From Acidobacteriota bacterium (GTDB taxonomy: Bacteria; Acidobacteriota; UBA6911), in the NCBI GenBank assembly GCA_016929335.1, contig JAFGIY010000037.1, forward strand, positions 62,001 through 126,000: a DNA stretch of 64,000 bases, given 5' to 3'. The position numbers were made by a program, and so were the translations under genes. Positions 43,000 through 53,365 of the stretch are shown piece by piece. Within the stretch, counting starts at the first letter, position 1; the number at the start of each line of letters is the position of its first letter. The notes under the pieces were generated by a model. That model searched no databases. It was not told the DNA's origin and saw only the letters and a list, made by a program, of their open reading frames with translations.

Positions 43000-44331
43000 A
43001 TGAATAAACCGACAAAAATCCTGTTTCTGATATGCGCTGTATGCTTCAGCTTTGCGGGCAGGCTTTACGCCACAGACTCGGACGGGCATGATTCGCAGCG
43101 TGAAATTCGAACTCTAACGGTTCAGGAAGCGGTTCGAATGGCGTTGTCGCGTTCACCGGAGGTTTTGCTGGCGGAAGCCCGCGCCCTCCGGGCTAGAGAA
43201 GCTCTGCGCGAAAGCCGATCGGTGAACCGTCTTCAGGTATATGCCGGAACGGGACTGGCATATAACAACGGCTTCCCGCTAAGCATTGAAGGCTCCGCTC
43301 CATCGATTTTCCAGGTTAATGCGAGTCAGCCTTTTCTCAGCAAAAAAAACTCGAATCTGATTCGCGAAGCCGAGGAATCCGACAAGGCAAGCCGTTTTGG
43401 AACGGAATCGGCGCGCAATGAGCTTGCCTTACAAACGGCGTCGGTCTATTACGAGCTGCATCAGGCTCGAAAAATTATAGAACTGGCATCCGGCAGAGTG
43501 GACGCAATACAGAAACAGCAGAAGCATGTTGAGACTCTGCTCGACGCCGGCAAAGTTCTCCCTGTCGATGTGACGCTTATAAAAACCGCCGCACTTTCTG
43601 CCCGGCAACAACTGCTGATCGCCCGGGAACAGGCAATCGTTGCGGAAAAGGAAATCCGTGAATGGACCGGCTTGCCGGAGGAGATCGTGATCCGTACCGT
43701 CGAACCGCAGATTGACGGCTCCGATCTGGAGATTCCGGAAGAAACGCTCTACCAGAAGGCTCTCGTGAAACTTCCGGCAATTCTCCAGGCAGAAGCGGAA
43801 GTCCGGGCAAAGGACTTTCATGTTCAATCGGACAGAGGAGAATACCTGCCACAGATGGAAATTGTCAGCGAGTATGCTTTGCTCAGCCGTGCCAACAATT
43901 ACGCCGATTATTTCAGCCAATTCAAACGGCATAATTATTTGATCGGGCTTTCGTTGAAAGTCCCGATCTTCAACGGATCCGGCACCAGCGCAAGAATCGC
44001 CCAGAGCCGCCAGAATGCGTCGGAATCGCGCATCAGGCTGCAGCAGATAAAGTCGAACCTGAAGCTGGAAATCCGGCGTGGCTTCAGCGCTTTGCGCATT
44101 GCGACGGGAGCCGTGGATCTTGCGCGTAACGACGTTGAAGCCGCGCGTGAAGTGGCCCGTGTAAATCAGACGTTGATGGAAAGCGGCCGTATTACGACGA
44201 AAGAACTTGAGGATTTCCGCTCGCAACTGTTGCAGAAAGAGCTGGCGCTGCTTAATGCGGATCAGGATCTTTTTCGGCGGAAACTGGAGCTGCTGCAATC
44301 CGCAGGTTCCATGCTGACCGCAGTTCAGTAG
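43000..44331 (+). CDS. TolC-family outer-membrane channel protein
   Basis: A 443-residue outer-membrane factor. A Sec signal (FLICAVCFSFAGRLYA) is followed by the start motif LTVQEAVRMALSRSPEVLLAEA, the two-fold repeated coiled-coil and strand pattern (one long helix pair around EKEIREWTGLP, one around FSALRIATGAVDLARNDVEAA), and two beta segments (YAGTGLAYNNGFPLS and IGLSLKVPIFNGSG). The ATG at 43000 follows CTCAGG. No inner-membrane pump or adaptor lies beside it; the next gene is the M28-like membrane protein, 118 bp on. The exported substrate is unknown. Confidence 0.88.
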   Translation: MNKPTKILFLICAVCFSFAGRLYATDSDGHDSQREIRTLTVQEAVRMALSRSPEVLLAEARALRAREALRESRSVNRLQVYAGTGLAYNNGFPLSIEGSAPSIFQVNASQPFLSKKNSNLIREAEESDKASRFGTESARNELALQTASVYYELHQARKIIELASGRVDAIQKQQKHVETLLDAGKVLPVDVTLIKTAALSARQQLLIAREQAIVAEKEIREWTGLPEEIVIRTVEPQIDGSDLEIPEETLYQKALVKLPAILQAEAEVRAKDFHVQSDRGEYLPQMEIVSEYALLSRANNYADYFSQFKRHNYLIGLSLKVPIFNGSGTSARIAQSRQNASESRIRLQQIKSNLKLEIRRGFSALRIATGAVDLARNDVEAAREVARVNQTLMESGRITTKELEDFRSQLLQKELALLNADQDLFRRKLELLQSAGSMLTAVQ

Positions 44332-44449
44332 CCCGGCTTGCATTTGGATCCGTTTATCCCGGGCCGGCATTTTCCGTAAATGGACGGGAGCAATCGGCCC
44401 CGCTTCGGTGTCTAAACGTGTTAGACATTCTCAAAATCAGGGAGCGATG

Positions 44450-46204
44450 ATGAACTCACAGCAGACAAGAATCGCACTGGGCGTGATCGCAATTGTGCTG
44501 TTTGCGTGGCTGGTCTCTCCGTTGCTGTTTTCCGTGCGGGAGGCCCCACAGCCTCCGGTCCGGATTTCACTTTCATTTGATGCATCCAAAGCCCACGCAG
44601 TCACCGAAGAATTTGTCAGGAAGTTCCCGAACCGCATCTTTGGAAGCCTTGAGTCCCGGCAGCCGACCGGATACCTGCAAGACTGCCTTTCGGAAATGGG
44701 CTATGAAATCAGCTATTCGCATTTTGACGGACGGATTGCCGGCAAAAACAAAACAGGAAGAAATGTGCTGGCATATAAGCAGGGCTCAATCGATGAAATT
44801 CTGGCAATAGTGGCCCATTTCGATACAGCCCGAACAACAGCGCAGGGCGCGGCAGATAATGGATCCGGGGTAGGCGTCCTGCTGGAAATGGCTCGCATCT
44901 TTGCCGCAAATCCAACGCGCAGAAGTCTGCTGCTGATATTTTCCGATGGAGGGGTCTGGGGCAGTCTCGGAGCACGTGATATTGCCGAAAATAATCCTCA
45001 GCGGGCAAAAATCGTGGCCGTTCTCACTCTGGACCACGTGGTTCCAGGAGATGTATCGGCGCTATGCCTCCAGGAAACCGGCCAACTGGGTGGATATACT
45101 CCCTCCTGGTTGCGTCAGCTGGCTCGCCAGGCAGCCGAAGCGCAAGGCATGCCGGTCGTTCAGGCCTCCGCGTTTCCAGAGCATTTTGAACGAGCTCTTT
45201 TGGTCTCCTCCGCCGATCAGGGCCCTTTCCTGAAAGCGGGCATTCCCGCCATTAATCTCGGCAGTCTATCCACAGATCCCTCTCGGGCAAAAGCCATCCG
45301 TCATTCGTTGCAGGATACCATTGAAAACCTCAGGACTGCCGGCTTCGAAAAATATGGACGTGCTGCGGAGTGCACCGTTCGAATGCTGGATGATCTGCAA
45401 TCTATTCCAGAGGGATCGGCGGGGTCTCTGCGGCTGTGGGATTCGCTCTTTCTGAAGCCGGCTGCGATGCCTGTTCTTCACGCCTTTTCATTCCTGCCTG
45501 TAGCATTCATTTTATATTTTTATGCGAAGAATCATTGCGGACGGCTGAATTCTCTTGGAATCGGCCGGGAACTGCTGGTCTGTCTGGGGACAATTCTTCC
45601 TTTCCTGGCAGTCTATTTCTTCATAGGCCTGGCTCGTGCCCTGCGCCGTATTCCGATCTATGCTCTATACCCCGCAACCGACAAAGATCCGGTTCTGCTG
45701 AATCCGGCGTGGAATGTCCTTGGCATCATTCTGGCCGCTTCGTTGTTCCTTGCAGCTTTCTTTTACATTATAGGCAGGTATTCGGTCCGGGATTTGCCAA
45801 AGCCCGATTTTTATGTATCCAAGCTGGTCCTGCTTGCATTAATGCTGATCATAGTGGTGCCTGCGCTGTTGCGCAATTCTTATTGGGCAACCTCTTTTTT
45901 GCTTCTTCCGGCCTGGGTCTGGGCCCTGGTCGGACCGGGTAGAAGCCGGACCGACCGGTTGCGGAATGCAGTCTGGGTCCTGCTTGCCGGCGTTCCCTAT
46001 TATGCCGCCCTGTGGATTTATTCCTCCCGGCTTGATCTCGGATGGAATTATATCTGGTATCAGGTCCTTGCCCTGAGTTCCGGATTGTTTCCCGCCTCCG
46101 GTTTCATGCTGGGATCGGCGGCCGTCGCTCTCGGGATACGGTTTCTGGTAATCCAGACCCGAGAAATGCGCCCAGGGAAGCAGGCAGTTACTGGTCCTCA
46201 ATAG
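44450..46204 (+). CDS. M28 peptidase-like membrane protein, catalytic Glu pair missing
   Basis: A 584-residue protein with one N-terminal helix, an M28 (aminopeptidase Y-like) domain (~30-330) and about seven C-terminal helices. The M28 frame is clear: AHFDTART (~122), GAADNGSGVGVLLEMAR (~135), LTLDHVVPGD (~194), FLKAGIPAINLGS and RHSLQDTIENL (last His, ~284). The usual DGEE pair, which gives the general base and a zinc ligand, reads SDGGVWGSLG (~165), so both Glu are lost; SDH is ADQ (~256). The domain is therefore probably not a working peptidase. The layout recalls GPAA1 and ERMP1, M28-like proteins with membrane tails. ATG 44450 fits GGGAG spacing; ATG 44447 is close. Confidence 0.75.
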   Translation: MNSQQTRIALGVIAIVLFAWLVSPLLFSVREAPQPPVRISLSFDASKAHAVTEEFVRKFPNRIFGSLESRQPTGYLQDCLSEMGYEISYSHFDGRIAGKNKTGRNVLAYKQGSIDEILAIVAHFDTARTTAQGAADNGSGVGVLLEMARIFAANPTRRSLLLIFSDGGVWGSLGARDIAENNPQRAKIVAVLTLDHVVPGDVSALCLQETGQLGGYTPSWLRQLARQAAEAQGMPVVQASAFPEHFERALLVSSADQGPFLKAGIPAINLGSLSTDPSRAKAIRHSLQDTIENLRTAGFEKYGRAAECTVRMLDDLQSIPEGSAGSLRLWDSLFLKPAAMPVLHAFSFLPVAFILYFYAKNHCGRLNSLGIGRELLVCLGTILPFLAVYFFIGLARALRRIPIYALYPATDKDPVLLNPAWNVLGIILAASLFLAAFFYIIGRYSVRDLPKPDFYVSKLVLLALMLIIVVPALLRNSYWATSFLLLPAWVWALVGPGRSRTDRLRNAVWVLLAGVPYYAALWIYSSRLDLGWNYIWYQVLALSSGLFPASGFMLGSAAVALGIRFLVIQTREMRPGKQAVTGPQ

Positions 46205-46221
46205 TGAAGAAGGAGTTTGCT

Positions 46222-47064
46222 CTAATTGGAGGCGCAGACGATATTGCGAAGCATATGAATGTGGCTTTGTATATTGGTGCTGTCTTCGGGGGCTACGGTA
46301 TTAGCCAGGTAAGATTCCAAATCTGCGAGTGCTTTGGCAAAGAGGCTGGTCTGCATGTAGAGAAGTCCCCGATCGCGCAATTCGGACGGCATGCTGGGAT
46401 TTAGCATCAGGATCTTATCAATCGCGGAGAGGGCTTTGAAATATTGCTCCTTTTGCGTGTAAATGTCTTTGAGATTGTAAAGCATTCGGGTGAGGATCAT
46501 CCTTTTTTGCATTGGCTGAAGAAGTGAAGAACTCATTTCCATGGATCCCTTATATATCCTGTCCAGGAGTTCCTGGCAATCATTCAAAGTCAGGATCCTT
46601 CCCATATTGAAGGGATCAATGATGATATCCCGGTCATTGTCTGCATGTTTTACCAGGAAGTGCCCGGGAAAGCCGACGCCCTGGATGTGAAAATCAATTC
46701 GCTTGGCTACTTCCATATAAATGACTGAAAGAGAAATGGGTATTCCCAGCTTTCGATCCAGCACTACATTCAGATAGCTGTTTCTCGGATCGTAGTAGTC
46801 GTCGCTATTTCCCCGCAAGCCTTCCTGCACAAAAAGCGCTTCATTGATGGCCTCAATTACATTGACAGCGGATCGATCCGCGCCGACGATGACGTCTGCG
46901 CGTGCTGCAAGCGTATCCATTCTTCGCAGATATGCCTGCAGATCCAGGTCGGGATACTCCTCCAGCGCAATTATCAGAGCGGCGCGATCAAGGGGCAGGG
47001 CTGTTTCATCCAGTTGCGCGATTTCTGAGAAGAATTGGCGGGCTCGAAGAGCTTGAATGATCAC
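46222..47064 (-). CDS. SirB1-like transglutaminase-fold protein with TPR tail
   Basis: A 280-residue cytoplasmic protein of the SirB1/Transglut_core2 family. The core reads INEALFVQEGLRGNSDDYYDPRNSYLN, then VLDRKLGIPISLSVIYMEVAKR and GVGFPGHFLVKH with IIIDPFNMG. The His (GH) and Asp positions of a transglutaminase triad are present, but the Cys position is Ser (PISLS), as in most of the family. A TPR pair follows (QYFKALSAIDKILMLNPSM). It starts with GTG at 47064, overlapping the HAD gene stop by 4 bp. Function unknown. Confidence 0.78.
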   Translation of the reverse strand: MIIQALRARQFFSEIAQLDETALPLDRAALIIALEEYPDLDLQAYLRRMDTLAARADVIVGADRSAVNVIEAINEALFVQEGLRGNSDDYYDPRNSYLNVVLDRKLGIPISLSVIYMEVAKRIDFHIQGVGFPGHFLVKHADNDRDIIIDPFNMGRILTLNDCQELLDRIYKGSMEMSSSLLQPMQKRMILTRMLYNLKDIYTQKEQYFKALSAIDKILMLNPSMPSELRDRGLLYMQTSLFAKALADLESYLANTVAPEDSTNIQSHIHMLRNIVCASN

Positions 47065-47750
47065 TCAGATCCCCCGAAAAGATCTTGCAGGCTATCCACT
47101 CGTACCTCATCCAGCGAATTTATAATCCTGTTTGCGGCGGCCAATGCTTCGCGCGGATAGCTGTTGGTAACTGCCATACAGGCCATGCCGGCAGCGCGAG
47201 CTCCGCTTATGCCGGCGACTGAATCTTCTATAACAAGGCATTCTTCAGGCTTGATAGGGTATCCATTCAAAGCTGCGTTCAGTCGTTCCAGCGCCAGCAG
47301 GAAACTCTCGGGATGGGGTTTCCCAAGGTGAAAGTCCTCCGCCGCCACGACTGCTAAAAAATAGCGTTTGAGATCGGTACATTCCAGCGTTGTCTCTATT
47401 TCCTCACGCCGGGCTCCCGACGCCAGAGCCAGCGGATAGTGCTCGGCGGCCGCTTGAATGAAATGAGAGGCTCCCGGCAGCAACGGGAAACCGCCCCGTA
47501 GCAGATCCTGATAATAGTGAGACTTGCGGGAGAGCGCTTCCTCGCGCTCTTTTACACTCAGGGGGAAGGAATGATCGCGGCAGATGGATTCCAGGCATTG
47601 CGTGTCATCGAATGGCAGATATTTTTCCCAGTAGGCTTCTCTGGTCAGATGAATTCCAAAGTCCGCGACAGTATCCCTCATCGCAGCAAAATGAAGCGGT
47701 TCATCGTTCAGTATTACACCATTAAAGTCAAAAACGATCGCTTTCAGCAT
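47061..47750 (-). CDS. HAD-superfamily hydrolase, beta-phosphoglucomutase-like
   Basis: A 229-residue HAD-IA protein with cap domain C1. Motif I is FDFNGVILND (nucleophile Asp present; the second Asp of DxD is Asn), motif II is LALASGARREE, motif III the Lys in GKPHPESF, and motif IV IEDSVAGISGARAAGM. It would remove or move a phosphate from a small sugar phosphate. Asn at the general acid/base position may slow catalysis or mark a different reaction. ATG at 47750. It is translationally coupled (4-bp overlap) to the SirB1-like gene. Confidence 0.85.
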   Translation of the reverse strand: MLKAIVFDFNGVILNDEPLHFAAMRDTVADFGIHLTREAYWEKYLPFDDTQCLESICRDHSFPLSVKEREEALSRKSHYYQDLLRGGFPLLPGASHFIQAAAEHYPLALASGARREEIETTLECTDLKRYFLAVVAAEDFHLGKPHPESFLLALERLNAALNGYPIKPEECLVIEDSVAGISGARAAGMACMAVTNSYPREALAAANRIINSLDEVRVDSLQDLFGGSE

Positions 47751-47770
47751 TTAGTCCCCTACTTATACCA

Positions 47771-47824
47771 CAGTTGGCAGCTGCCAGTCGTTATTAGTCG
47801 GCAGTCATTAGCAGTCTGCAGTTG
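47771..47824. repeat. degenerate ACTGC heptamer/decamer array upstream of the HAD gene
   Basis: On the minus strand the segment reads AACTGCAG ACTGCTAATG ACTGCCG ACTAATAACG ACTGGCAGCT..., an ACTG core spaced 7, 10, 7 and 10 bases. It contains GGCAGCTGCC, a 10-bp palindrome. The remaining 202-bp gap shows no gene. It is less regular than the other heptamer arrays and is grouped with them tentatively. Confidence 0.45.
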
Positions 47825-47952
47825 CTTGGAAAAACCAGGGGCGGTCTCACGATATCTCCTGGCCGGCAATGCGGATTGATGATCCGAGCAGTTGGGACCG
47901 GCGGCTTTTAGCGGCCGATCCCGATTGGATTTGCTATAGCGTTGCTGCTCCC

Positions 47953-48924
47953 TTAGGGAGCTTGAATGACTAGAGGGGATTGCAGTTTAAATTCCAGGAT
48001 CGTTTCTATCGGGATCCTCAGGATTTGGCCCCGGGTAATGACTTGGACTCCCGTTCCGACAGCAGCACCCGATGCAGCGCCAATAGCAGCGCCCTTCCCT
48101 CCCCCGGCGATAGCGCCTATTATGGCGCCCACAGCTGCCACTCCGCCGACCGTCTGAGCCGTCCTGGTTCCTCTCGATGCTCCTACTTCAGTGTAGTCGG
48201 AGGTGCGCACGGGATAGGTTTTGCCGTTGGCGGCTAATTCGATCAATTCAAGGATGAGCTGGGACTGTCCGGAGAGTTTGCCTGATTCCTGGGCATAGGC
48301 AATCCGTCCCTTGATAAGCGCCCCACGCGGAACGGCCACCTGAGTTCCGGAAAGAAGATCATCCTCCAACACGGCATCAAAGGTATCTCCCACCCGGTTG
48401 CGTTCCGTGTCGATTTCCGTAGCGGTTCGGACCGTAATTGCCATTCCTGCCGGTACCGTAAGCGATGAAGGCACACCTTCCTGGGCTGCAGGCTCCGGCT
48501 TAGTGATTTGGCGCCTCGGTCTATCCTCCGCGCTTGAGGGCTCCGGCTGGGGAGGCACAGAAGAGGAAGCTCGCGATAGAACCGGACGGCTCCGAGTCGA
48601 CGCTCCGTCTTCAGAACTCCGGTTCATTTGCCCTTCTTCCGAGCCGGCGGCTTCAGACCGGACCGGGACAGGAGCGGGGGCTTTTGAAGAAGCATTTCCT
48701 GATGATGCCGCTTCCGGTTCTTCAAAAACTATCTGAGCGATCTCAGCCGTCTGAAAGCTTTCAATTCTTCCCAGGATCCGAAACTCGATAATCTTGGAAT
48801 CTCCGCGGACGAATCTGCCCGAATACATGGTCCCGTCTTTCAGCGTGATCTGGTCGGCCCACGCCGCAGCAGCTAAAAGCGCTATGGCGAGCACCGCAAA
48901 ATAGGCCGGAGCTTTTAATCTCAT
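47953..48924 (-). CDS. exported glycine-zipper protein with TrbI-like middle domain
   Basis: A 323-residue secreted or envelope protein. A signal peptide (MRLKAPAYFAVLAIALLAAAAWA) is followed by a small SH3-like strand set (ITLKDGTMYSGRFVRG, RIESFQTAEIAQIVF), a ~80-residue Pro/Ser/Ala linker, a beta-rich domain (TVPAGMAITVRTATEIDTERN, VAVPRGALIKGRIAYA), a glycine zipper (GAIIGAIAGGGKGAAIGAASGAAVG, written here in part) and a final strand set. Proteins with this order are common in Acidobacteriota and unnamed. The zipper suggests membrane insertion or oligomerisation. Confidence 0.75.
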   Translation of the reverse strand: MRLKAPAYFAVLAIALLAAAAWADQITLKDGTMYSGRFVRGDSKIIEFRILGRIESFQTAEIAQIVFEEPEAASSGNASSKAPAPVPVRSEAAGSEEGQMNRSSEDGASTRSRPVLSRASSSVPPQPEPSSAEDRPRRQITKPEPAAQEGVPSSLTVPAGMAITVRTATEIDTERNRVGDTFDAVLEDDLLSGTQVAVPRGALIKGRIAYAQESGKLSGQSQLILELIELAANGKTYPVRTSDYTEVGASRGTRTAQTVGGVAAVGAIIGAIAGGGKGAAIGAASGAAVGTGVQVITRGQILRIPIETILEFKLQSPLVIQAP

Positions 48925-49170
48925 GCCTCATATCTCCTTTCCATGAGCATCGCGTTCAGGCACGATACCGAATAATTGCTCTAACATTAGATAAGGCTAG
49001 CGCTTGTATGTTTCAGAATCAACCAGGTTCGGCAGGAATTGGCCGGCGGGAGCTTGCCTGGGGGTGGGCTTGAGATCAACGGGAGAATGAATTCAGCCGG
49101 GAACTGATATGATCTATCGCAAAGCTATAGCCGCGATGCCTTTATTGGAGAGGATGGGATGCCCTGTCAG

Positions 49171-49659
49171 CTATTTTGCAGGTCCTTTGCCTGGTTCGTG
49201 TCCAAGGTAGCCATACCGCAAGACCTTGACCTTTACCATTCTTCTACCGAATTCCCTGCAGTCTTCATAGCTGGGAATGAAGATATCGATTATGTTCCCT
49301 TTAATCAGGGCTCCGGTGTCCAGAACTTGATAGATGCCGCCCATCAAGGGTGAATCCACATGAATTATGGAACCCAGGGGAATCACTTTCGGATCCGCGG
49401 CAACATGGCCCGGAGCTATCGGGATTCCGCTTTTGGAAATCCCTGTAATGCAATATGCAGTGGCTTGAAACTCTGCATGCTGAGTCAAACCGGGAGAACC
49501 GGCTGGTTCTTCTGACTCATTGTGCTGCAAAGGTTTATCAGCTATTTTGGCGCTCTCCACGTGCGTCAGGTGAAGAATCGCTATGAATCCCAGGGCAATG
49601 AGCGGGACGCGAAGCAGCATTATAAATTTCCGATGAACTCTCCACATTCTCGATTGCAT
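49171..49659 (-). CDS. 3D-domain protein, probable peptidoglycan-binding or lytic enzyme
   Basis: A 162-residue protein. The N-terminal helix (IMLLRVPLIALGFIAILHL) is a signal anchor. The C-terminal 3D domain carries FQATAYCITGISKSGIPIAPGHVAADPKVIPLGS (given in part: ATAYCITGISKSG; DPKVIPLGS) and YQVLDTGALIKGNIIDIFIPS, with the Asp residues that name the fold (DP, DTG, DIF). These domains form the active barrel of MltA- and Rpf-like lytic transglycosylases, so wall cleavage in the periplasm is likely. GAGGAGG lies before the ATG at 49659. It is divergent from hypA. Confidence 0.85.
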   Translation of the reverse strand: MQSRMWRVHRKFIMLLRVPLIALGFIAILHLTHVESAKIADKPLQHNESEEPAGSPGLTQHAEFQATAYCITGISKSGIPIAPGHVAADPKVIPLGSIIHVDSPLMGGIYQVLDTGALIKGNIIDIFIPSYEDCREFGRRMVKVKVLRYGYLGHEPGKGPAK

Positions 49660-50035
49660 ACAGCCTCCTCGTAAAAAACAAATTCCCCCGATTCGGGCGG
49701 AAAAATTAATAAACTGGGTCAAGCTTGCTCGAATGGCGGGGTGATACGAGTCTTCGGCGCTCTCGCATGAAAGGATCTGGAAAGGAACACTCGGACATAA
49801 TTAAGCATGGCAAAAAGGCTAGCACCTGGAATCCAGGGTAGGCAACTATTATTTTAGAGAGGATTTCAGGTACACAAAATTTTGCTTGCATTATGGTATT
49901 ATTTCAGCTAGGCCCATTTTAAGTACGAGAGGGATCCGATATCGGCTTTTCAGGGCTTCTTAACCTGACATGCCTGGGATTAAATGAGGCAACATATTGA
50001 TTTTATTAGGTTTAAATAAGATCTAACGGAGCGGC
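49660..50035. other. 376-bp divergent intergenic region before hypA
   Basis: It separates the 3D-domain gene from hypA and must hold both promoters, but no pair of hexamers with good spacing stands out. Short palindromes are CCGATATCGG (around 49936) and the near-palindrome CCTGGAATCCAGG (around 49825). No open frame with a ribosome-binding site was seen. An FNR-type TTGAT-N4-ATCAA site, which might be expected for hydrogenase maturation, was looked for and not found. Confidence 0.55.
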
Positions 50036-50394
50036 ATGCACGAATTGGGAATCGCGCAAAGCATTTTGGATATTGTTCGGCAATCTGTAACCGAAGAACA
50101 GGCGTCGGCCGTGCGATGGATTCGGATCCGGCTTGGACAGCTTTCAGGAGTGGTGCCCGACTCACTCGAATTCTGTTTTAAGGCAATTGTAAGCGACACA
50201 ACCTTGCAGAAAGCCGCCCTGGCCATTGAACAAATGCCGACTGTTTTTCGATGCAAAAAGTGTGGATATCGCTTTCAAGTCAATGACTTAGAGTATTTAT
50301 GCAGGGAATGCAAAAGTCCTGAGCTGGAGATACTCTCCGGCAAAGAACTGGACATCGTGGAAATAGAACTGGAAGAAGAAAGCGACGGGAATTT

Positions 50395-50398
<4 letters not shown>
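50036..50398 (+). CDS. hypA: hydrogenase maturation nickel chaperone HypA
   Basis: A 120-residue protein. MHELGIAQSILDIV carries the N-terminal nickel ligands (Met1, His2, Glu3), and the zinc site is two C-x2-C pairs, CKKCGYRF and CRECKSPE. HypA hands nickel to the hydrogenase large subunit with HypB. GGAG precedes the ATG. It opens hypA-B-F-C-D-E, with each junction overlapping or within a few bases, so one transcript is expected. Confidence 0.96.
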
Positions 50399-51047
<649 letters not shown>

Positions 51048-51051
<4 letters not shown>

Positions 51052-53351
51052 TCCAGCGAATGCATATCGCCATTCGGGGCGCAGTCCAGGGTGTTGGGTT
51101 CAGGCCTTTTGTCTTCCGGCTGGCCTCAGACCTGAAACTGCCCGGCTGGGTGCATAATTCTCCGCAAGGTGTTTTTGTTGAAGTCGAGGGAGAAAAAAGG
51201 GATCTGGAGACTTTTCTTTTTCGGCTGCAGCAGGACAAGCCGGCTCCTTCCTTCATTCAGAGTCTGGAATACACCTACCTGGATCCCGTTCACTTCACCG
51301 GCTTTGAGATCAGACAAAGCGCCGTATCGGGGGCAAAAACCACCCTAATCCTTCCCGACATTGCAGCATGCGAGAAGTGTCTTTCGGAAGTCTTTGATCC
51401 CGGCAACCGGCGCTATCGCTATCCGTTCACCAACTGCACGCACTGCGGTCCGCGTTTTACGATCATCGAGTCACTCCCCTACGACCGTCCGAACACCTCG
51501 ATGAAATCCTTTGAGATGTGCCCGGCATGCCGCCGGGAGTACGAAAATCCGCAGGATCGACGCTTTCACGCTCAGCCGAACGCCTGTCCATTATGCGGTC
51601 CTGCGCTTGCTTTATGGGATGCCTCCGGCGCGCTGATTTCCAGCAGGGATGCTGCATTACGGGAAGCGGCAGGAGCCGTTCGAGAAGGAAAGATCGTTGC
51701 GGTTAAAGGACTTGGAGGCTTTCATCTTGTTGCAAATGCAGGAAATGCCCAGGCCGTCGATACTCTCAGGCAAAGAAAGCATCGGGAAGAAAAGCCTTTT
51801 GCATTGATGTATCCTTCGCTCGAGCAAATCCGGGAGGATTGTGTTGTTTCGCCGCTGGAAGCCCGTCTGCTCTGTTCACCGGAATCGCCCATTGTTCTCC
51901 TCGAGCGCAAAGCGGAAGGATCGCGGCAGGCGATCGCGTCGAATATAGCTCCGAACAATCCTTATCTGGGCGCAATGCTTCCATATACTCCCCTGCATCA
52001 TCTCCTGATGAGAGAGATCGGATTCCCTGTTATTGCGACCAGCGGCAATTTATCGGACGAGCCTATCTGCATTGACGAGCGGGAAGCTCTGGTTCGCCTA
52101 TCAGGCATCGCCGACCTTTTCCTTGTCCACAACCGGCCCATAGTCCGCCATGTAGATGACTCCATTGTCAGGGTGGTTTTGGATCGGGAAATCGTCTTGA
52201 GGCGGGCACGCGGATATGCCCCGCTTCCCGTTCATTGCAGGGGGCAGGTTTCCGACAGTCTGGCGGTCGGCGCGCATTTGAAGAACGCGGTCGCGCTAAG
52301 TGTAGAGAACAACGTTTTTCTCAGCCAGCACATTGGAGATCTGGAAAACAGGGAGGCTTCGGAAGCGTTTCAGGGTGTGATCCAAAGCTTTCGCCGGCTA
52401 TATCGGATCGATCCTGTACAGGTGATAGCGGACCTGCACCCGGATTACCTGTCGACCAGGTTTGCCAGGGACTGCGGAATTCCGATGGTATCCATCCAGC
52501 ACCACTACGCGCACGTAGCCGCGTGTATGGCGGAAAACGAGATCGATGGCCGCGTTCTGGGGGTTTCCTGGGATGGTACCGGGTATGGGACGGATGGCAC
52601 TATATGGGGAGGAGAGTTTCTCCTGACTGATGAAACGGGATTTACCCGCATCGCTGCGCTGCGCCGATTCCGGTTGCCTGGAGGGACTCCAGCCGTCAAA
52701 GAACCCCGGCGAACGGCGCTCGGTGTGCTTTATGAAATCCTGGGCAGCAAAGTCTTTGAAGAAAAGAATTCCGTTCCAGTCCGCTTTTTTTCCGAGAAGG
52801 AAGCATCTGTTCTAGCCCGGATGCTTCAAAAAGGCATTCAATCTCCCTGGACAACCAGCGCGGGCCGCCTGTTTGATGCGGTCGCTTCGATCTCCGGTTT
52901 GAGGCAGTTAATCAAATACGAAGGCCAGGCGGCCATGGAGCTGGAATTTGCCATTAAATGTGAGAAAGAGACCGGGCTTTATCCCTTCATAATCGAGGGT
53001 GCGCCCGGTTCAGGTCCGGGCGTTGCACAACCTGCGATGATCGTTGATTGGGAACCAATGATTCGATCTATCCTGGATGATGTCGGCAATGCGATTCCGC
53101 TGGCAAGCGTATCCATAAAATTCCACAATACACTTGTGGAGATGATTGTGGAGGTCGCCAGGAAGGTTGCGGAACAGCGCGTCCTGCTTACCGGAGGATG
53201 CTTCCAGAACAAATATCTGCTGGAAAATGCCGTCCGCAGGCTGGAACAAGAAGGATTCCACCCGTATTGGCACCAGCGCGTCCCGCCCAACGACGGCGGT
53301 ATCGCGCTGGGTCAGATCTATGCAGCCTCTCGCATATCAAAGAAGGGGTAG
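51048..53351 (+). CDS. hypF: carbamoyltransferase HypF
   Basis: A 767-residue enzyme that turns carbamoyl phosphate into the thiocarboxamide on HypE, the source of the cyanide ligands. Domains in order: acylphosphatase (IRGAVQGVGFRPFVFRLA, ~10-90), two zinc fingers (CEKCLSEVFDPG...CTHCGP; CPACRRE...CPLCGP, ~110-185), a YrdC-like domain (KGLGGFHLVANA to TSGNLSDEP, ~200-390) and a Kae1-like carbamoyltransferase (QHHYAHVAACMAE, GVSWDGTGYGTDG, LTGGCFQN, PPNDGGIALGQ). The start is GTG at 51048, sharing GTGA with the hypB stop; ATG 51060 is an alternative. Length is normal. Confidence 0.96.
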
Positions 53352-53365
53352 AGGGAGAAAAGACT

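Noticed and set aside
43429..44370. 313-codon open frame on the minus strand
   Set aside because: Antisense to the TolC-family gene and made of low-complexity translation; the plus-strand frame carries clear outer-membrane-factor motifs.
49660..50035. tRNA or small RNA gene in the gap before hypA
   Set aside because: No cloverleaf, T-loop consensus or CCA end could be found on either strand.
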